NCBI GenBank assembly: GCA_902727915.1
Contig: CACVAU010000010.1
Location: 1-9,395, forward strand
Direction: 5' to 3'
Source: an uncultured Sulfurovum sp.
GTDB lineage: Bacteria > Campylobacterota > Campylobacteria > Campylobacterales > Sulfurovaceae
Length of the DNA: 9,395 nucleotides
Below the pieces are notes generated by a model, which saw nothing but the letters and a program-made list of their open reading frames with translations, searched no databases and was not told the DNA's origin. Shown piece by piece: positions 1 to 6,645 of the stretch. Position 1 is the first letter of the stretch. Each line of letters opens with the position of its first letter. A program made the position numbers and the translations under genes.

Positions 1-2
1 CC

Positions 3-173
3 ATAGAGATAAAATCATCGACCTCCGTTTCTAAGAGTGATTTTAAACATATTTATCACTTACAAAAAGAGATACCTCAAACATTTGATAAAGGGATTGT
101 TCTCTATGGTGGAGAAGATTTTTTGAGGCTTGATAAGAATATGTATGCTGTTCCTTTTGGATTTCTATTTTAA
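3..173 (+). CDS. C-terminal fragment of a DUF4143-family ATP-binding protein
   Basis: Only the last 56 residues and the TAA stop lie in the window; the gene begins upstream. The frame opens with IEIKSS, continues through FDKGIVLYGGEDF, and ends with AVPFGFLF. This resembles the C-terminal end of the large family of AAA-type ATPases carrying a DUF4143 domain. In that family the C-terminal part has a PD-(D/E)XK nuclease-like fold, and an E-x-K motif followed by small polar residues (here E2-I-K4-S-S of the visible part) is typical. The cellular role of these proteins is poorly known; some have been discussed as toxin-antitoxin-like or mobile. The P-loop and the ATPase domain cannot be checked here. 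The next gene starts 17 bases downstream behind its own -10-like sequence, so the two need not be cotranscribed. Family assignment is moderately sure; the function is not. Confidence 0.72.
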   Translation: MEIKSSTSVSKSDFKHIYHLQKEIPQTFDKGIVLYGGEDFLRLDKNMYAVPFGFLF

Positions 174-178
174 ATAGC

Positions 179-184
179 TATAAT
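179..184 (+). promoter_or_regulatory. Candidate -10 box very close to a start codon
   Basis: A perfect TATAAT followed by CCC lies between the end of the DUF4143 gene and the ATG at 191. A transcript started six to eight bases downstream would begin at or next to the ATG, giving a leaderless or near-leaderless mRNA. No Shine-Dalgarno-like purine run sits before this ATG, which agrees with that reading. No good -35 is visible, but Campylobacterota sigma-70 promoters often lack one. Given the AT-rich background, a chance match is possible. Confidence 0.5.
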
Positions 185-190
185 CCCACC

Positions 191-1330
191 ATGAAAAACC
201 AAGCTGACATAGTAATTTTAGGAGCAGGAGCCAGTGGGCTTATGCTAGGTTCTTTACTCAAAGATAAAGACTTTTTAATAATAGACAATAATCCTAAAAT
301 AGGGGCTAAGATTTTAGTCTCTGGTGGGGGTCGCTGTAACATTACAAATAGAAATGTAAAACCTAAAAACTTCGTAGGTGAGCAACGTTTTGTACGTAAT
401 GTCATTAAACGTTTTGACCAACATGCTCTTTTGGCTTGGTTGGGTGAGCGAGGGCTTCAGCCCATTGTTCGTAAAAATCATCAATACTTTTGTGAAAAGT
501 CAGCTAAAGAGATGACAGATGTTTTTGCTAAAGAGATAAATCGTAAAAATATTCAACTAAATACTCAGATAGAGAAAGTAGAACAAGTTACGAATGGCTT
601 TGAAGTTTATACAAACAAGGGAAAAGTAAAGGCAAAACAAGTTGTGGTGGCAATGGGTGGACTTTCTTTTCCTAAGTTAGGGGCTACAAGTATAGGTTAT
701 GATATAGCGAAAAGTTTTGGGCATGAAGTTTCTACACTCTCTGCAGGTTTAGTCGGTTTTACAGTACAGCCTGAACAGTTCTTTTTTAAATCTTTAAGTG
801 GTATAGCTACAGAAGTAAAAATAACAGTAGGTGAAAAAGAGATAAATGGTTCTTTATTATTTGCACATAAAGGAATTTCTGGTCCAGCTGTGTTGGATGC
901 TTCCCTTTATTGGCAAAAAGGTAAACTTGAGATTGATTTTATGCCTACCTTAAATATAAAAAGTTTAAAATCATCTAAGAAAAATGTCTCAAATATATTA
1001 GGTTTGGCTTCAAGAGTGGCAAAAACCTTTTTAGAAGTGCTTAACATTTTGGATAAGCCTTGTAACAAGTTAAGCAGTGACGAGTGGTTGAAAATAGAAG
1101 CTTTTAAGTCTTATAGCTTTGCACCTGCTGGAACTTTTGGTTACTCAAAAGCAGAGGTAACTAAAGGAGGGGTAATGTTAGGTGACATAGATGCTGCTTC
1201 TATGATGAGTCGTAAGGTTGAAGGATTGTATTTTTTAGGTGAAGTACTTGATGTTACAGGTGAGCTTGGTGGTTATAACTTTCAATGGGCATTTTCATCA
1301 GCTTATGTTTGTGCAAAAGGATTAGAATGA
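191..1330 (+). CDS. NAD(P)/FAD-dependent oxidoreductase, BaiN/HI0933 (YhiN) family
   Basis: A 379-residue flavoprotein, close to the usual family length of about 390-420. The N-terminus carries the Rossmann dinucleotide-binding motif G11-A-G-A-S-G16, ending the first beta strand (DIVILGAGASG). The family signature GGGRCNITN follows at residues 45-53. The C-terminal FAD-binding block is intact: VTKGGV near 324-328, then G350-E and the stretch ending GELGGYNFQWA at 357-367. The middle (about 190-310) is the inserted domain typical of this group. Family members are soluble cytoplasmic flavoproteins; one, BaiN, reduces 3-dehydro bile acids in gut clostridia, but that substrate is unlikely here and most members have no known substrate. 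The ATG at 191 is chosen because it directly precedes the Rossmann fold. Its stop overlaps the next gene in an ATGA, so translation is probably coupled. Family is sure; substrate is unknown. Confidence 0.93.
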   Translation: MKNQADIVILGAGASGLMLGSLLKDKDFLIIDNNPKIGAKILVSGGGRCNITNRNVKPKNFVGEQRFVRNVIKRFDQHALLAWLGERGLQPIVRKNHQYFCEKSAKEMTDVFAKEINRKNIQLNTQIEKVEQVTNGFEVYTNKGKVKAKQVVVAMGGLSFPKLGATSIGYDIAKSFGHEVSTLSAGLVGFTVQPEQFFFKSLSGIATEVKITVGEKEINGSLLFAHKGISGPAVLDASLYWQKGKLEIDFMPTLNIKSLKSSKKNVSNILGLASRVAKTFLEVLNILDKPCNKLSSDEWLKIEAFKSYSFAPAGTFGYSKAEVTKGGVMLGDIDAASMMSRKVEGLYFLGEVLDVTGELGGYNFQWAFSSAYVCAKGLE

Positions 1331-2115
1331 GATTTTTTATAGTTGTTGTGTTGAGTGTGTTTCTTTTTGTAGGATGTATGCATGTTGAGCCAAAAGTTTC
1401 TACTTCAAAAGTAGTGGATAAAAACTTAACAAAAAATTTTAAAGAAAAAAATGTAAGCATTGTCTCTGAACTTTTTGAAAAAGAGACGATAGAAAGTGAT
1501 AATTTAGAAGAGAGTCACCTTATTTTAAATGTTTTTAATGATGAATTGTATTTTGAAAAAGATAAAGTGGGTAAAGACAAAACAAAGGTGGTGATTAAAT
1601 ACTTAGATGCGTATGATTGGGAGAAAAAAGCTTTATATGGAATTTATAAGAAACATAAAAATCTTTGGTCATTGAAACAGTCAAAAGAGCTTTTTGAAAC
1701 TCTTGAAGACGACAAATATTTATCTCTTTGTTCTGATAGAAAATATTGGGATAACCTACAGTTTGAAGAGGGTCAACCTGAACGTGATATTTTACATTCT
1801 ATCTTATTAATTAGGTATTTGAATAACTTGTCACATGGTTGTCCTCAATGGGTTGAGTCTGATGGTAAAATAAAGAATGAAAATGCTAAAGAATATATTA
1901 ATACGAAAGATATTCTTTCGTTATTACCTCATGATGTCATCATTACTAAAGTAATTGCGACACATATGCCTAAAAATAAAAAGTTTAAAAAATTAATGAA
2001 AAAACATAAAAAATTATTATCTATAGATACGAAAGAGATAATACTTAAAGAAAAGCGTTTAGAACTGGAAAAGTATAAACGTAAATTTTGTAAACCTAAG
2101 TATGAAAGAAAGTAG
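1327..2115 (+). CDS. Putative lipoprotein of unknown function
   Basis: A 262-residue protein I do not recognise. The ATG at 1327 is preferred over an in-frame ATG at 1285 because it gives a textbook lipoprotein signal: Met-Arg, a hydrophobic stretch (residues 3-15) and the lipobox FVGC with the lipidated Cys at 17. It also has an AAGGA Shine-Dalgarno sequence at 1317-1321, five bases upstream, and forms an ATGA overlap with the previous gene. Residue 18 is Met, not Asp, so by the enterobacterial rule it would go to the outer membrane. The mature part is hydrophilic and charged, with an acidic segment near 48-64 and a strongly basic tail (about 216-262, many Lys). Other cysteines are at 135, 172 and 255. 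Residues 153-172 recall, very weakly, the helical scaffold of YcbB-type L,D-transpeptidases, but no catalytic domain is present. The next gene follows after six bases. Confidence 0.8.
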   Translation: MRFFIVVVLSVFLFVGCMHVEPKVSTSKVVDKNLTKNFKEKNVSIVSELFEKETIESDNLEESHLILNVFNDELYFEKDKVGKDKTKVVIKYLDAYDWEKKALYGIYKKHKNLWSLKQSKELFETLEDDKYLSLCSDRKYWDNLQFEEGQPERDILHSILLIRYLNNLSHGCPQWVESDGKIKNENAKEYINTKDILSLLPHDVIITKVIATHMPKNKKFKKLMKKHKKLLSIDTKEIILKEKRLELEKYKRKFCKPKYERK

Positions 2116-2121
2116 TGGTAA

Positions 2122-2847
2122 ATGGCAGTAAAAGAAATAAGTTATAAAAGTCAAACATTTAAATTGAGTTATGAGATTGTAAATCCTAGTCAAGAAGAAG
2201 CTGTTTTAGTATTACATGGATGGGGCAGTAATAAAGAGATTATGAAACAGGCTTTTGGAAAAGAGTTAAGGGAGTATAAACATATTTATTTAGATATGCC
2301 AGGTTTTGGTACAAGTACAAATGAGATGATTTTAACAACCACGGATTATGCTCAAATTGTTAAGTTGTTTTTAGAGGCTTTGAAGGTTAAAGTACTTCTA
2401 GCTATGGGGCATTCATTTGGTGGAAAAGTTGCCACATTATTGGATACAAAATATTTGGTTTTACTCTCTTCGGCAGGAGTAATTACTGAAAAACCGTGGT
2501 CTATTAAAGTGAAAATTGCTACGTTTAAGCTATTAAAGCCTTTAGGGTTTAAAAAAATAAGAGAACTTTTTGTGGCTCCTGATGCACAGGGAATGTCACA
2601 TGAAATGTATGAAACTTTTAAAAATGTAGTAGATGAAGACTTTGAGCGTGAGTTTTCTAAGTCTAAGAGCTCAGCCCTTTGTTTCTGGGGTATTGATGAC
2701 ACTGCAACTCCTCTATATACTGGAAAAAAAATAGCTGAACTTCTTAAAAATTCAAAATTTTATCCTTTAGAAGGGGATCATTTCTTTTTTCTAAAACATG
2801 CAAACGTTATTGCCCATGAGATAGAAAAAAATTTAAAAAAGAGTTAA
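2122..2847 (+). CDS. Alpha/beta hydrolase
   Basis: A 241-residue protein with the alpha/beta hydrolase fold features in order. The oxyanion-hole loop HGWGSN is at residues 32-37. Strand 4 ends in DMPGFG near 58-63. The nucleophile elbow G96-H-S98-F-G100-G gives Ser98. The acid is probably Asp193 in WGIDDTATP (Asp192 is the alternative), and the base is His220 in GDHFF. The triad is therefore complete and the protein should be an active esterase, lipase or related hydrolase. There is no signal peptide, so it should act in the cytoplasm. The cap region (about 120-175) is rich in Lys and aromatic residues and does not identify a substrate. The gene follows the lipoprotein by six bases with only a weak AGTGG ribosome site, suggesting coupled translation as the last gene of this unit. 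Fold and triad are sure; substrate is unknown. Confidence 0.9.
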   Translation: MAVKEISYKSQTFKLSYEIVNPSQEEAVLVLHGWGSNKEIMKQAFGKELREYKHIYLDMPGFGTSTNEMILTTTDYAQIVKLFLEALKVKVLLAMGHSFGGKVATLLDTKYLVLLSSAGVITEKPWSIKVKIATFKLLKPLGFKKIRELFVAPDAQGMSHEMYETFKNVVDEDFEREFSKSKSSALCFWGIDDTATPLYTGKKIAELLKNSKFYPLEGDHFFFLKHANVIAHEIEKNLKKS

Positions 2848-2856
2848 GAACTTTTT
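2838..2856 (+). terminator. Weak hairpin with T-run at the end of the first gene unit
   Basis: The sequence around the hydrolase stop codon can form an eight-pair stem (2838-2845 with 2849-2856, one G-U pair) with a three-base AAG loop. It includes the pair AGTT/AACT, and its 3' arm ends in a run of T. The stem is almost entirely A-T, so as an intrinsic terminator it would be weak. Its position between two gene units and just before a promoter-like sequence is the main argument for it. Confidence 0.3.
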
Positions 2857-2874
2857 AACTTAGTCACTTTATGG

Positions 2875-2903
2875 TATTATTGCCCTAATTAAAGTTATCG
2901 GAG
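2875..2903 (+). promoter_or_regulatory. Candidate promoter and ribosome binding site for the accD operon
   Basis: A -10-like TATTAT at 2875-2880, followed by TGCCC, lies in the 64-base gap before accD. A start near 2887 would leave a leader of about 25 bases containing CGGAG at 2899-2903, eight bases before the ATG at 2912. Upstream are T-rich patches (about 2852-2856 and 2868-2870), as often seen instead of a -35 in Campylobacterota. This would drive accD and the genes behind it. Confidence 0.5.
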
Positions 2904-2911
2904 CAAGTAGA

Positions 2912-3766
2912 ATGAATTTCGCTAATATTTTTTCTAATATGATGAGTAGTACAGAAACAAAGGATGAGCAAAGTAATTGGATTAAATGTCCAAAATGTTT
3001 AGCACTTATGTATTATAAAGAGATAGATAGTAAGTGTAGTGTTTGTCCCAAATGTAATCATCACTTTAGAATTAATGCACAAAAACGGCAAGATTTTTTG
3101 TGTGATGAAGGTTCGTTTGTTGAGTATGACTCAACATTAGCACCCATTGACCCTCTTAAGTTTACAGATAAAAAGTCATATAAAAAACGTATAGATGAAG
3201 CCAAGTCAAAAACTGGTAAAACTTCTTCTGTTGTTGCAGGTTCGTGTACCATTAATGGGATAGATACAGAAGTTGTTATTTTTGATTTTTCCTTTATGGG
3301 TGGAAGCTTAGGTTCAGTTGAAGGTGAAAAAATAGTACGTTCCATTAATCGTGCTATTGAAAAAAAATGTGGATTTATTATTGTTTCTGCTTCAGGTGGA
3401 GCCAGAATGCAGGAAAGTACTTTTTCTTTACTTCAAATGTCTAAAACGTCAGCAGCATTAAATCGTTTACATTTGAAAGGTTTACCTTTTATTTCATTAT
3501 TAACTGACCCAACAATGGGAGGTGTTTCAGCTTCTTTTGCCATGTTAGGTGACATTATTATTGCTGAACCAGGTGCCTTAATTGGCTTTGCTGGTCAACG
3601 CGTTATCAAACAGACAGTTGGTGTTGATTTACCAGAAGGATTTCAACGTTCAGAGTTTTTACTTGAACATGGACTTATTGATATGATTGTGGATAGAAAT
3701 GATATGAAAGATACCATTGCTGGATTAATGAAATTATTTTTAGAGGACAATCCTAAAGTTGTTTAA
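2912..3766 (+). CDS. accD: Acetyl-CoA carboxylase carboxyltransferase, subunit beta
   Basis: A complete 284-residue AccD, the beta half of the carboxyltransferase that moves CO2 from carboxybiotin to acetyl-CoA to make malonyl-CoA, the first committed step of fatty acid synthesis in the cytoplasm. The N-terminal zinc ribbon is intact: Cys26-x2-Cys29 and Cys45-x2-Cys48, nearly the spacing of E. coli AccD. The crotonase-like carboxyltransferase core follows. Its SGGARM oxyanion-hole segment is at 161-166 and a second glycine pair is in TMGGV at 201-205. The conserved stretch around PGALIGFAG (220-228) and the block up to GLIDMIV close the domain. It works as a heterotetramer with AccA, which is not in this window. 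It is the first gene of the second + strand unit, with a good ribosome site and promoter-like sequence upstream; rlmH follows after five bases. Identification is very sure. Confidence 0.98.
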   Translation: MNFANIFSNMMSSTETKDEQSNWIKCPKCLALMYYKEIDSKCSVCPKCNHHFRINAQKRQDFLCDEGSFVEYDSTLAPIDPLKFTDKKSYKKRIDEAKSKTGKTSSVVAGSCTINGIDTEVVIFDFSFMGGSLGSVEGEKIVRSINRAIEKKCGFIIVSASGGARMQESTFSLLQMSKTSAALNRLHLKGLPFISLLTDPTMGGVSASFAMLGDIIIAEPGALIGFAGQRVIKQTVGVDLPEGFQRSEFLLEHGLIDMIVDRNDMKDTIAGLMKLFLEDNPKVV

Positions 3767-3771
3767 TTTTT

Positions 3772-4233
3772 ATGAAAATAAATATTTATATTGTTGACAA
3801 AAAGTCAAAAGATAAACTCTATGCACCTTTAATTGAACACTATCTTAAAATAGCGAAACCATTTGCTAAAGTGGAAGTGTTTGAAATTTATACAAAAGAG
3901 ATAAATAAAGCACATGATATTTCTTTGGAGTCGTCGCAAAAGTCATATACATTGGCTTTTACTCCTTATTTAGGGAATGCTTACAATATTGCTTTGGATC
4001 CCTCTGATCAAGAAGTTGACAGTTTTGGCTTTTCAAACTTGCTTAAGGATAGAGGGGTTGTTAATTTCTTTATTGGTGGAGCTTATGGGCTTGAGAGCGA
4101 TTTTTTAACAAAATGTAATAAGCGTATTTCTTTGGGTAAAATTACGATGTCACATAAGTTGGCAAAAATAGTATTATTGGAGCAGATTTTTAGAGGATTA
4201 ACCATCTTGAATAATCATCCATACCATAAGTAA
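3772..4233 (+). CDS. rlmH: 23S rRNA (pseudouridine1915-N3)-methyltransferase
   Basis: A 153-residue SPOUT-class methyltransferase, matching the roughly 155 residues of E. coli RlmH. The enzyme uses S-adenosylmethionine to methylate N3 of pseudouridine 1915 in helix 69 of 23S rRNA, acting as a homodimer on assembled 70S ribosomes. The knotted cofactor site is visible as FFIGGAYGL at 99-107. The C-terminal signature runs from SLGKITMSHKLAK (120-132) through the EQIFRG block to the terminal NHPYHK, which is the most diagnostic part of the family. LDP at 75-77 is also family-typical. It starts five bases after accD with no clear Shine-Dalgarno sequence, so translational coupling with accD is likely. 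Nothing is missing or unusual. Identification is very sure. Confidence 0.97.
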   Translation: MKINIYIVDKKSKDKLYAPLIEHYLKIAKPFAKVEVFEIYTKEINKAHDISLESSQKSYTLAFTPYLGNAYNIALDPSDQEVDSFGFSNLLKDRGVVNFFIGGAYGLESDFLTKCNKRISLGKITMSHKLAKIVLLEQIFRGLTILNNHPYHK

Positions 4234-4236
4234 TAT

Positions 4237-4243
4237 AAGGAAG
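4237..4243 (+). promoter_or_regulatory. Ribosome binding site that fixes the dksA start
   Basis: AAGGAAG ends nine bases before the ATG at 4253 and 21 bases before the in-frame ATG at 4265. The spacing favours 4253 as the real start. Confidence 0.65.
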
Positions 4244-4252
4244 ACAAATAAT

Positions 4253-4603
4253 ATGTTAAATACAATGGAAATAGAATTTTTTAAACAAGCGTTAGAAAAA
4301 AGAAAAATAAAGATAGAATCAAACTTAAATGTAACTTCTTGTGAAATGAGTGAGATGAGAGAGAATGAGCTGAAGGATGAAGGGGATCATGCTGCTATGT
4401 CATTAGAGACGGCTGTGGACAATGCTATTTTGGGGCAACAGTCTCAAGAATTAGCAGAAATTGAACTAGCATTAGATAGAATTCGTAATAAGAGTTATGG
4501 AGAATGTGATATGTGTGGGGATGACATTAACATTGAACGATTAAAAGTTAAAAACTTTGCACGTTATTGTATTACCTGTAGAGAAGTTGTTGAAAAAGAG
4601 TAA
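4253..4603 (+). CDS. dksA: DksA-type RNA polymerase-binding transcription factor
   Basis: A 116-residue DksA/TraR-family protein. It should bind in the secondary channel of RNA polymerase and, with ppGpp, reset promoter choice during nutrient stress. An N-terminal coiled coil (about 5-75) carries the tip motif D42-x2-D45-x-A47, the residues needed for DksA activity in E. coli. The C-terminal zinc finger is the canonical four-cysteine type: Cys85-x2-Cys88 and Cys106-x2-Cys109. It is shorter than E. coli DksA (151 residues), mainly at the N-terminus, as is usual in Campylobacterota. An in-frame ATG at residue 5 is possible, but the AAGGAAG at 4237-4243 fits the first ATG better. It lies 19 bases after rlmH, and the next gene follows 11 bases later. 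Placement with rRNA, tRNA and lipid genes suggests growth-rate-linked expression. Family and motifs are sure; the symbol follows the Campylobacter naming. Confidence 0.93.
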   Translation: MLNTMEIEFFKQALEKRKIKIESNLNVTSCEMSEMRENELKDEGDHAAMSLETAVDNAILGQQSQELAEIELALDRIRNKSYGECDMCGDDINIERLKVKNFARYCITCREVVEKE

Positions 4604-4614
4604 AAGGAGTATTC

Positions 4615-5658
4615 ATGCGTTTAGGTTTGTATCTTATAGCCTCTATTATACTAATGGCTATTGTAGGGATTTTTGTTTATACAATTAATCCAAATAATTA
4701 TACCATTAGTGAATTTTCATTATCAATTACCATACCTATAGCTGTATGGATAGTGTTACCTATGTTAGCATTGATGTTTGCATCAGCAACACATATGATG
4801 TTTTATGGGACTAAAAACTTTTTTAAATTTAAAAAGTGGGAAAAAGATACTTCAACCTTAGATGATGCTCTATATTGGTCATTATTGAATGAACCAAAAG
4901 CACATAAATTTAATTTACCTCTGTTAAAGCAGACGGTTTCTTTACTTTCTGTTTCTTGTGTCAAAGTTGATGGTGCAGTTGATGATATTTCTGATAAGTT
5001 AAGGGGTGCATTAACTTTGGTTACTGAGATTAATCGTGGTGAATATGTTGACTTGAAAGCACATAAATTAGATAAAGTTTTGTCTAATGATAATCCTTTA
5101 GTATTACAAAACTTAAAAAATCGTCTCGATAAAGACAATACTTTTCCTGAAGAAATAATTCAGGCACATGCAAGTTATGATGCTGAATTATTTGCTGAAG
5201 CATTAAAAAAGTTTTCTTTAGAGACGACATTTATTAAAGCAAGAAAATATGCCAAAATTTATAATAAAGAGAGTTTTTTTATATTGCTTTCGCGTATTGG
5301 TAAAGAGGATAATTTAGGCTTAACAAAAGAGATGCTAGATGAGTTCATTGTTGCGCTTGAATCTAAATTGACTTGTGCTGATTATTTAAAAATTGCTACT
5401 TTAATGATGTATGAGCTTTCACCAGATGAAAATTTAAAGTTATGGCGTGAATATGAAGGAAAATATTCAGATGCACAGGTTGCTTATTTATATTTATTGT
5501 TTGATTATGAGATGATTGAACAAGCTGGGGAGTATTTAAAAGAGCATGGAGAGAATGACTTTAAACGGTTTAGAGCACTTTTTGATCTTAAAAAAGAGCA
5601 TAAAAAATATAAAATCACAGACTTGATGAACATACGTCATATTTGTGATGCTTTATAA
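4615..5658 (+). CDS. Conserved two-helix membrane protein of unknown function
   Basis: A 347-residue protein whose function I do not recognise. From memory it sits at the place of C. jejuni Cj0124c, a putative membrane protein, in the same gene order. Two hydrophobic helices are seen at about residues 4-23 and 36-60, joined by a short loop rich in Asn and Thr. A basic patch (KNFFKFKKWEK, about 67-77) follows the second helix, so by the positive-inside rule the long C-terminal part (about 65-347) should be cytoplasmic. That part looks all-helical, rich in Leu, Lys and Asp/Glu, with no Walker motif, GGDEF, HAMP or protease signature that I can see. The start is well supported by AGGAG at 4605-4609, five bases upstream. 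It lies between dksA and dusB in the operon. A membrane scaffold or regulator is possible, but this is a guess. Confidence 0.88.
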   Translation: MRLGLYLIASIILMAIVGIFVYTINPNNYTISEFSLSITIPIAVWIVLPMLALMFASATHMMFYGTKNFFKFKKWEKDTSTLDDALYWSLLNEPKAHKFNLPLLKQTVSLLSVSCVKVDGAVDDISDKLRGALTLVTEINRGEYVDLKAHKLDKVLSNDNPLVLQNLKNRLDKDNTFPEEIIQAHASYDAELFAEALKKFSLETTFIKARKYAKIYNKESFFILLSRIGKEDNLGLTKEMLDEFIVALESKLTCADYLKIATLMMYELSPDENLKLWREYEGKYSDAQVAYLYLLFDYEMIEQAGEYLKEHGENDFKRFRALFDLKKEHKKYKITDLMNIRHICDAL

Positions 5659-5679
5659 GTATAGTAAGTATAAAACTTA

Positions 5680-6645
5680 GTGCCTACTTTAGACTTTTCA
5701 ACACCTCTGTATGCTCTTGCTCCTTTGGCAGGGTTTACAGATCTTCCTTTTCGTTCAGTTGTTAAAAAATTTGGAGCAGACTTTACTGTTTCTGAGATGA
5801 TTAGTTCTAACGCACTTGCTTTTAAAAGTAAAAAAACTTTTAAAATGCTTGAAAAAAATGAACTGGAAACTCCTTATAGTATACAAATTGCTGGTTCAGA
5901 TTTAGATATTATTCGTCAAGCTGTTGAATTAATCAATGAACGTGATGGGGTTGATGCTATTGATTTAAATTGTGGTTGCCCTGCGCCTAAAGTAGTTAAT
6001 AATTTACAAGGCTCTTCCTTACTGACTGATTTACCTCGTATGTCTGAAACCATTCAAACAATTAAACAATATTCTAATAAAGAGTATACATCTGTGAAAA
6101 TGCGTTTGGGGTTTGATAGTAAAAATCACGTTGAAATTGCGAAACTGTGTGAAGATTCGGGTGCAGATTATATTGCTGTACATGGGAGAACTAAAGCTGG
6201 AAAATATAAAGCCACTGTTGATTATGATGCCATTAGAGAGATAGTAAAATCTGTTAATATTCCTGTTTTGGCTAATGGTGATATTGACAGTCCTAAAAAA
6301 GCTAAATGGGTTTTAGAGCATACAGGTGCTGCTGGTATTATGGTAGGGCGTGGGGCTGTGGGTAAGCCATGGATGTTTCAGTTAATGAAAAATTTTATGC
6401 GTGGTGAAGGCAGTTCAGAAGTTTCATCTGCTTTAGTACAAGAAGTTGTTTTAGAACATTTTGATCAGATGATTAATCATTATGGTTCACATGGTGCAAT
6501 TATTTTTAGAAAACATCTTCATACTTATTCTAAAGCTGGTTATGAAGGTGCTTCTAAATTTAGAGATTTGGTTAATCGTATTGAAGATGTTTCTGAAATG
6601 CGATCGCTAACACAAGATTTTTTTGGGCAAGAGTATGCCTATTAG
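5680..6645 (+). CDS. dusB: tRNA-dihydrouridine synthase, DusB type
   Basis: A 321-residue FMN-dependent enzyme that reduces specific uridines in the tRNA D-loop to dihydrouridine with NADPH. The TIM-barrel motifs are all present: APLAGFTDLPFR at 14-25, the substrate block N97-C-G-C100-P with catalytic Cys100, GSSLL at 111-115, FMN-contacting Lys140 in VKMRLGF, HGRT at 168-171, ANGDI at 198-202 and VGRGAVGKPW at 222-231. Length fits the family (about 320-330). The start is a GTG at 5680: an in-frame TAA lies three codons upstream and the next in-frame Met is residue 40, well inside the barrel, so no ATG is available. There is no obvious Shine-Dalgarno sequence. It is the last gene of the accD operon, 21 bases after the membrane protein. 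Its stop overlaps the end of the opposing gene by four bases. Subfamily DusB is likely by the FMN-site motifs but not proven. Confidence 0.94.
   Translation: MPTLDFSTPLYALAPLAGFTDLPFRSVVKKFGADFTVSEMISSNALAFKSKKTFKMLEKNELETPYSIQIAGSDLDIIRQAVELINERDGVDAIDLNCGCPAPKVVNNLQGSSLLTDLPRMSETIQTIKQYSNKEYTSVKMRLGFDSKNHVEIAKLCEDSGADYIAVHGRTKAGKYKATVDYDAIREIVKSVNIPVLANGDIDSPKKAKWVLEHTGAAGIMVGRGAVGKPWMFQLMKNFMRGEGSSEVSSALVQEVVLEHFDQMINHYGSHGAIIFRKHLHTYSKAGYEGASKFRDLVNRIEDVSEMRSLTQDFFGQEYAY

Noticed and set aside
1285..1326. Earlier in-frame ATG giving a 14-residue longer lipoprotein
   Set aside because: It would place Lys/Arg-rich and odd residues before the signal peptide, lies deep inside the flavoprotein gene, and has no advantage over the ATG at 1327 with its AAGGA site and lipobox spacing.
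1830..1850. SHGC in the lipoprotein as an L,D-transpeptidase (YkuD) active site
   Set aside because: The family needs an upstream His-Gly and the fuller S/T-HGC-hydrophobic-Arg context in a beta-rich domain; here SHGC is followed by PQWV in a helical, Lys-rich protein with no other catalytic element.
2352..2702. Open frame antisense to the hydrolase gene
   Set aside because: It lies wholly opposite a gene with complete hydrolase motifs, has no ribosome site and shows no recognisable protein features; it is a shadow frame. The same holds for the other antisense frames at 178-405, 1254-1460, 3061-3345 and 4803-5138.
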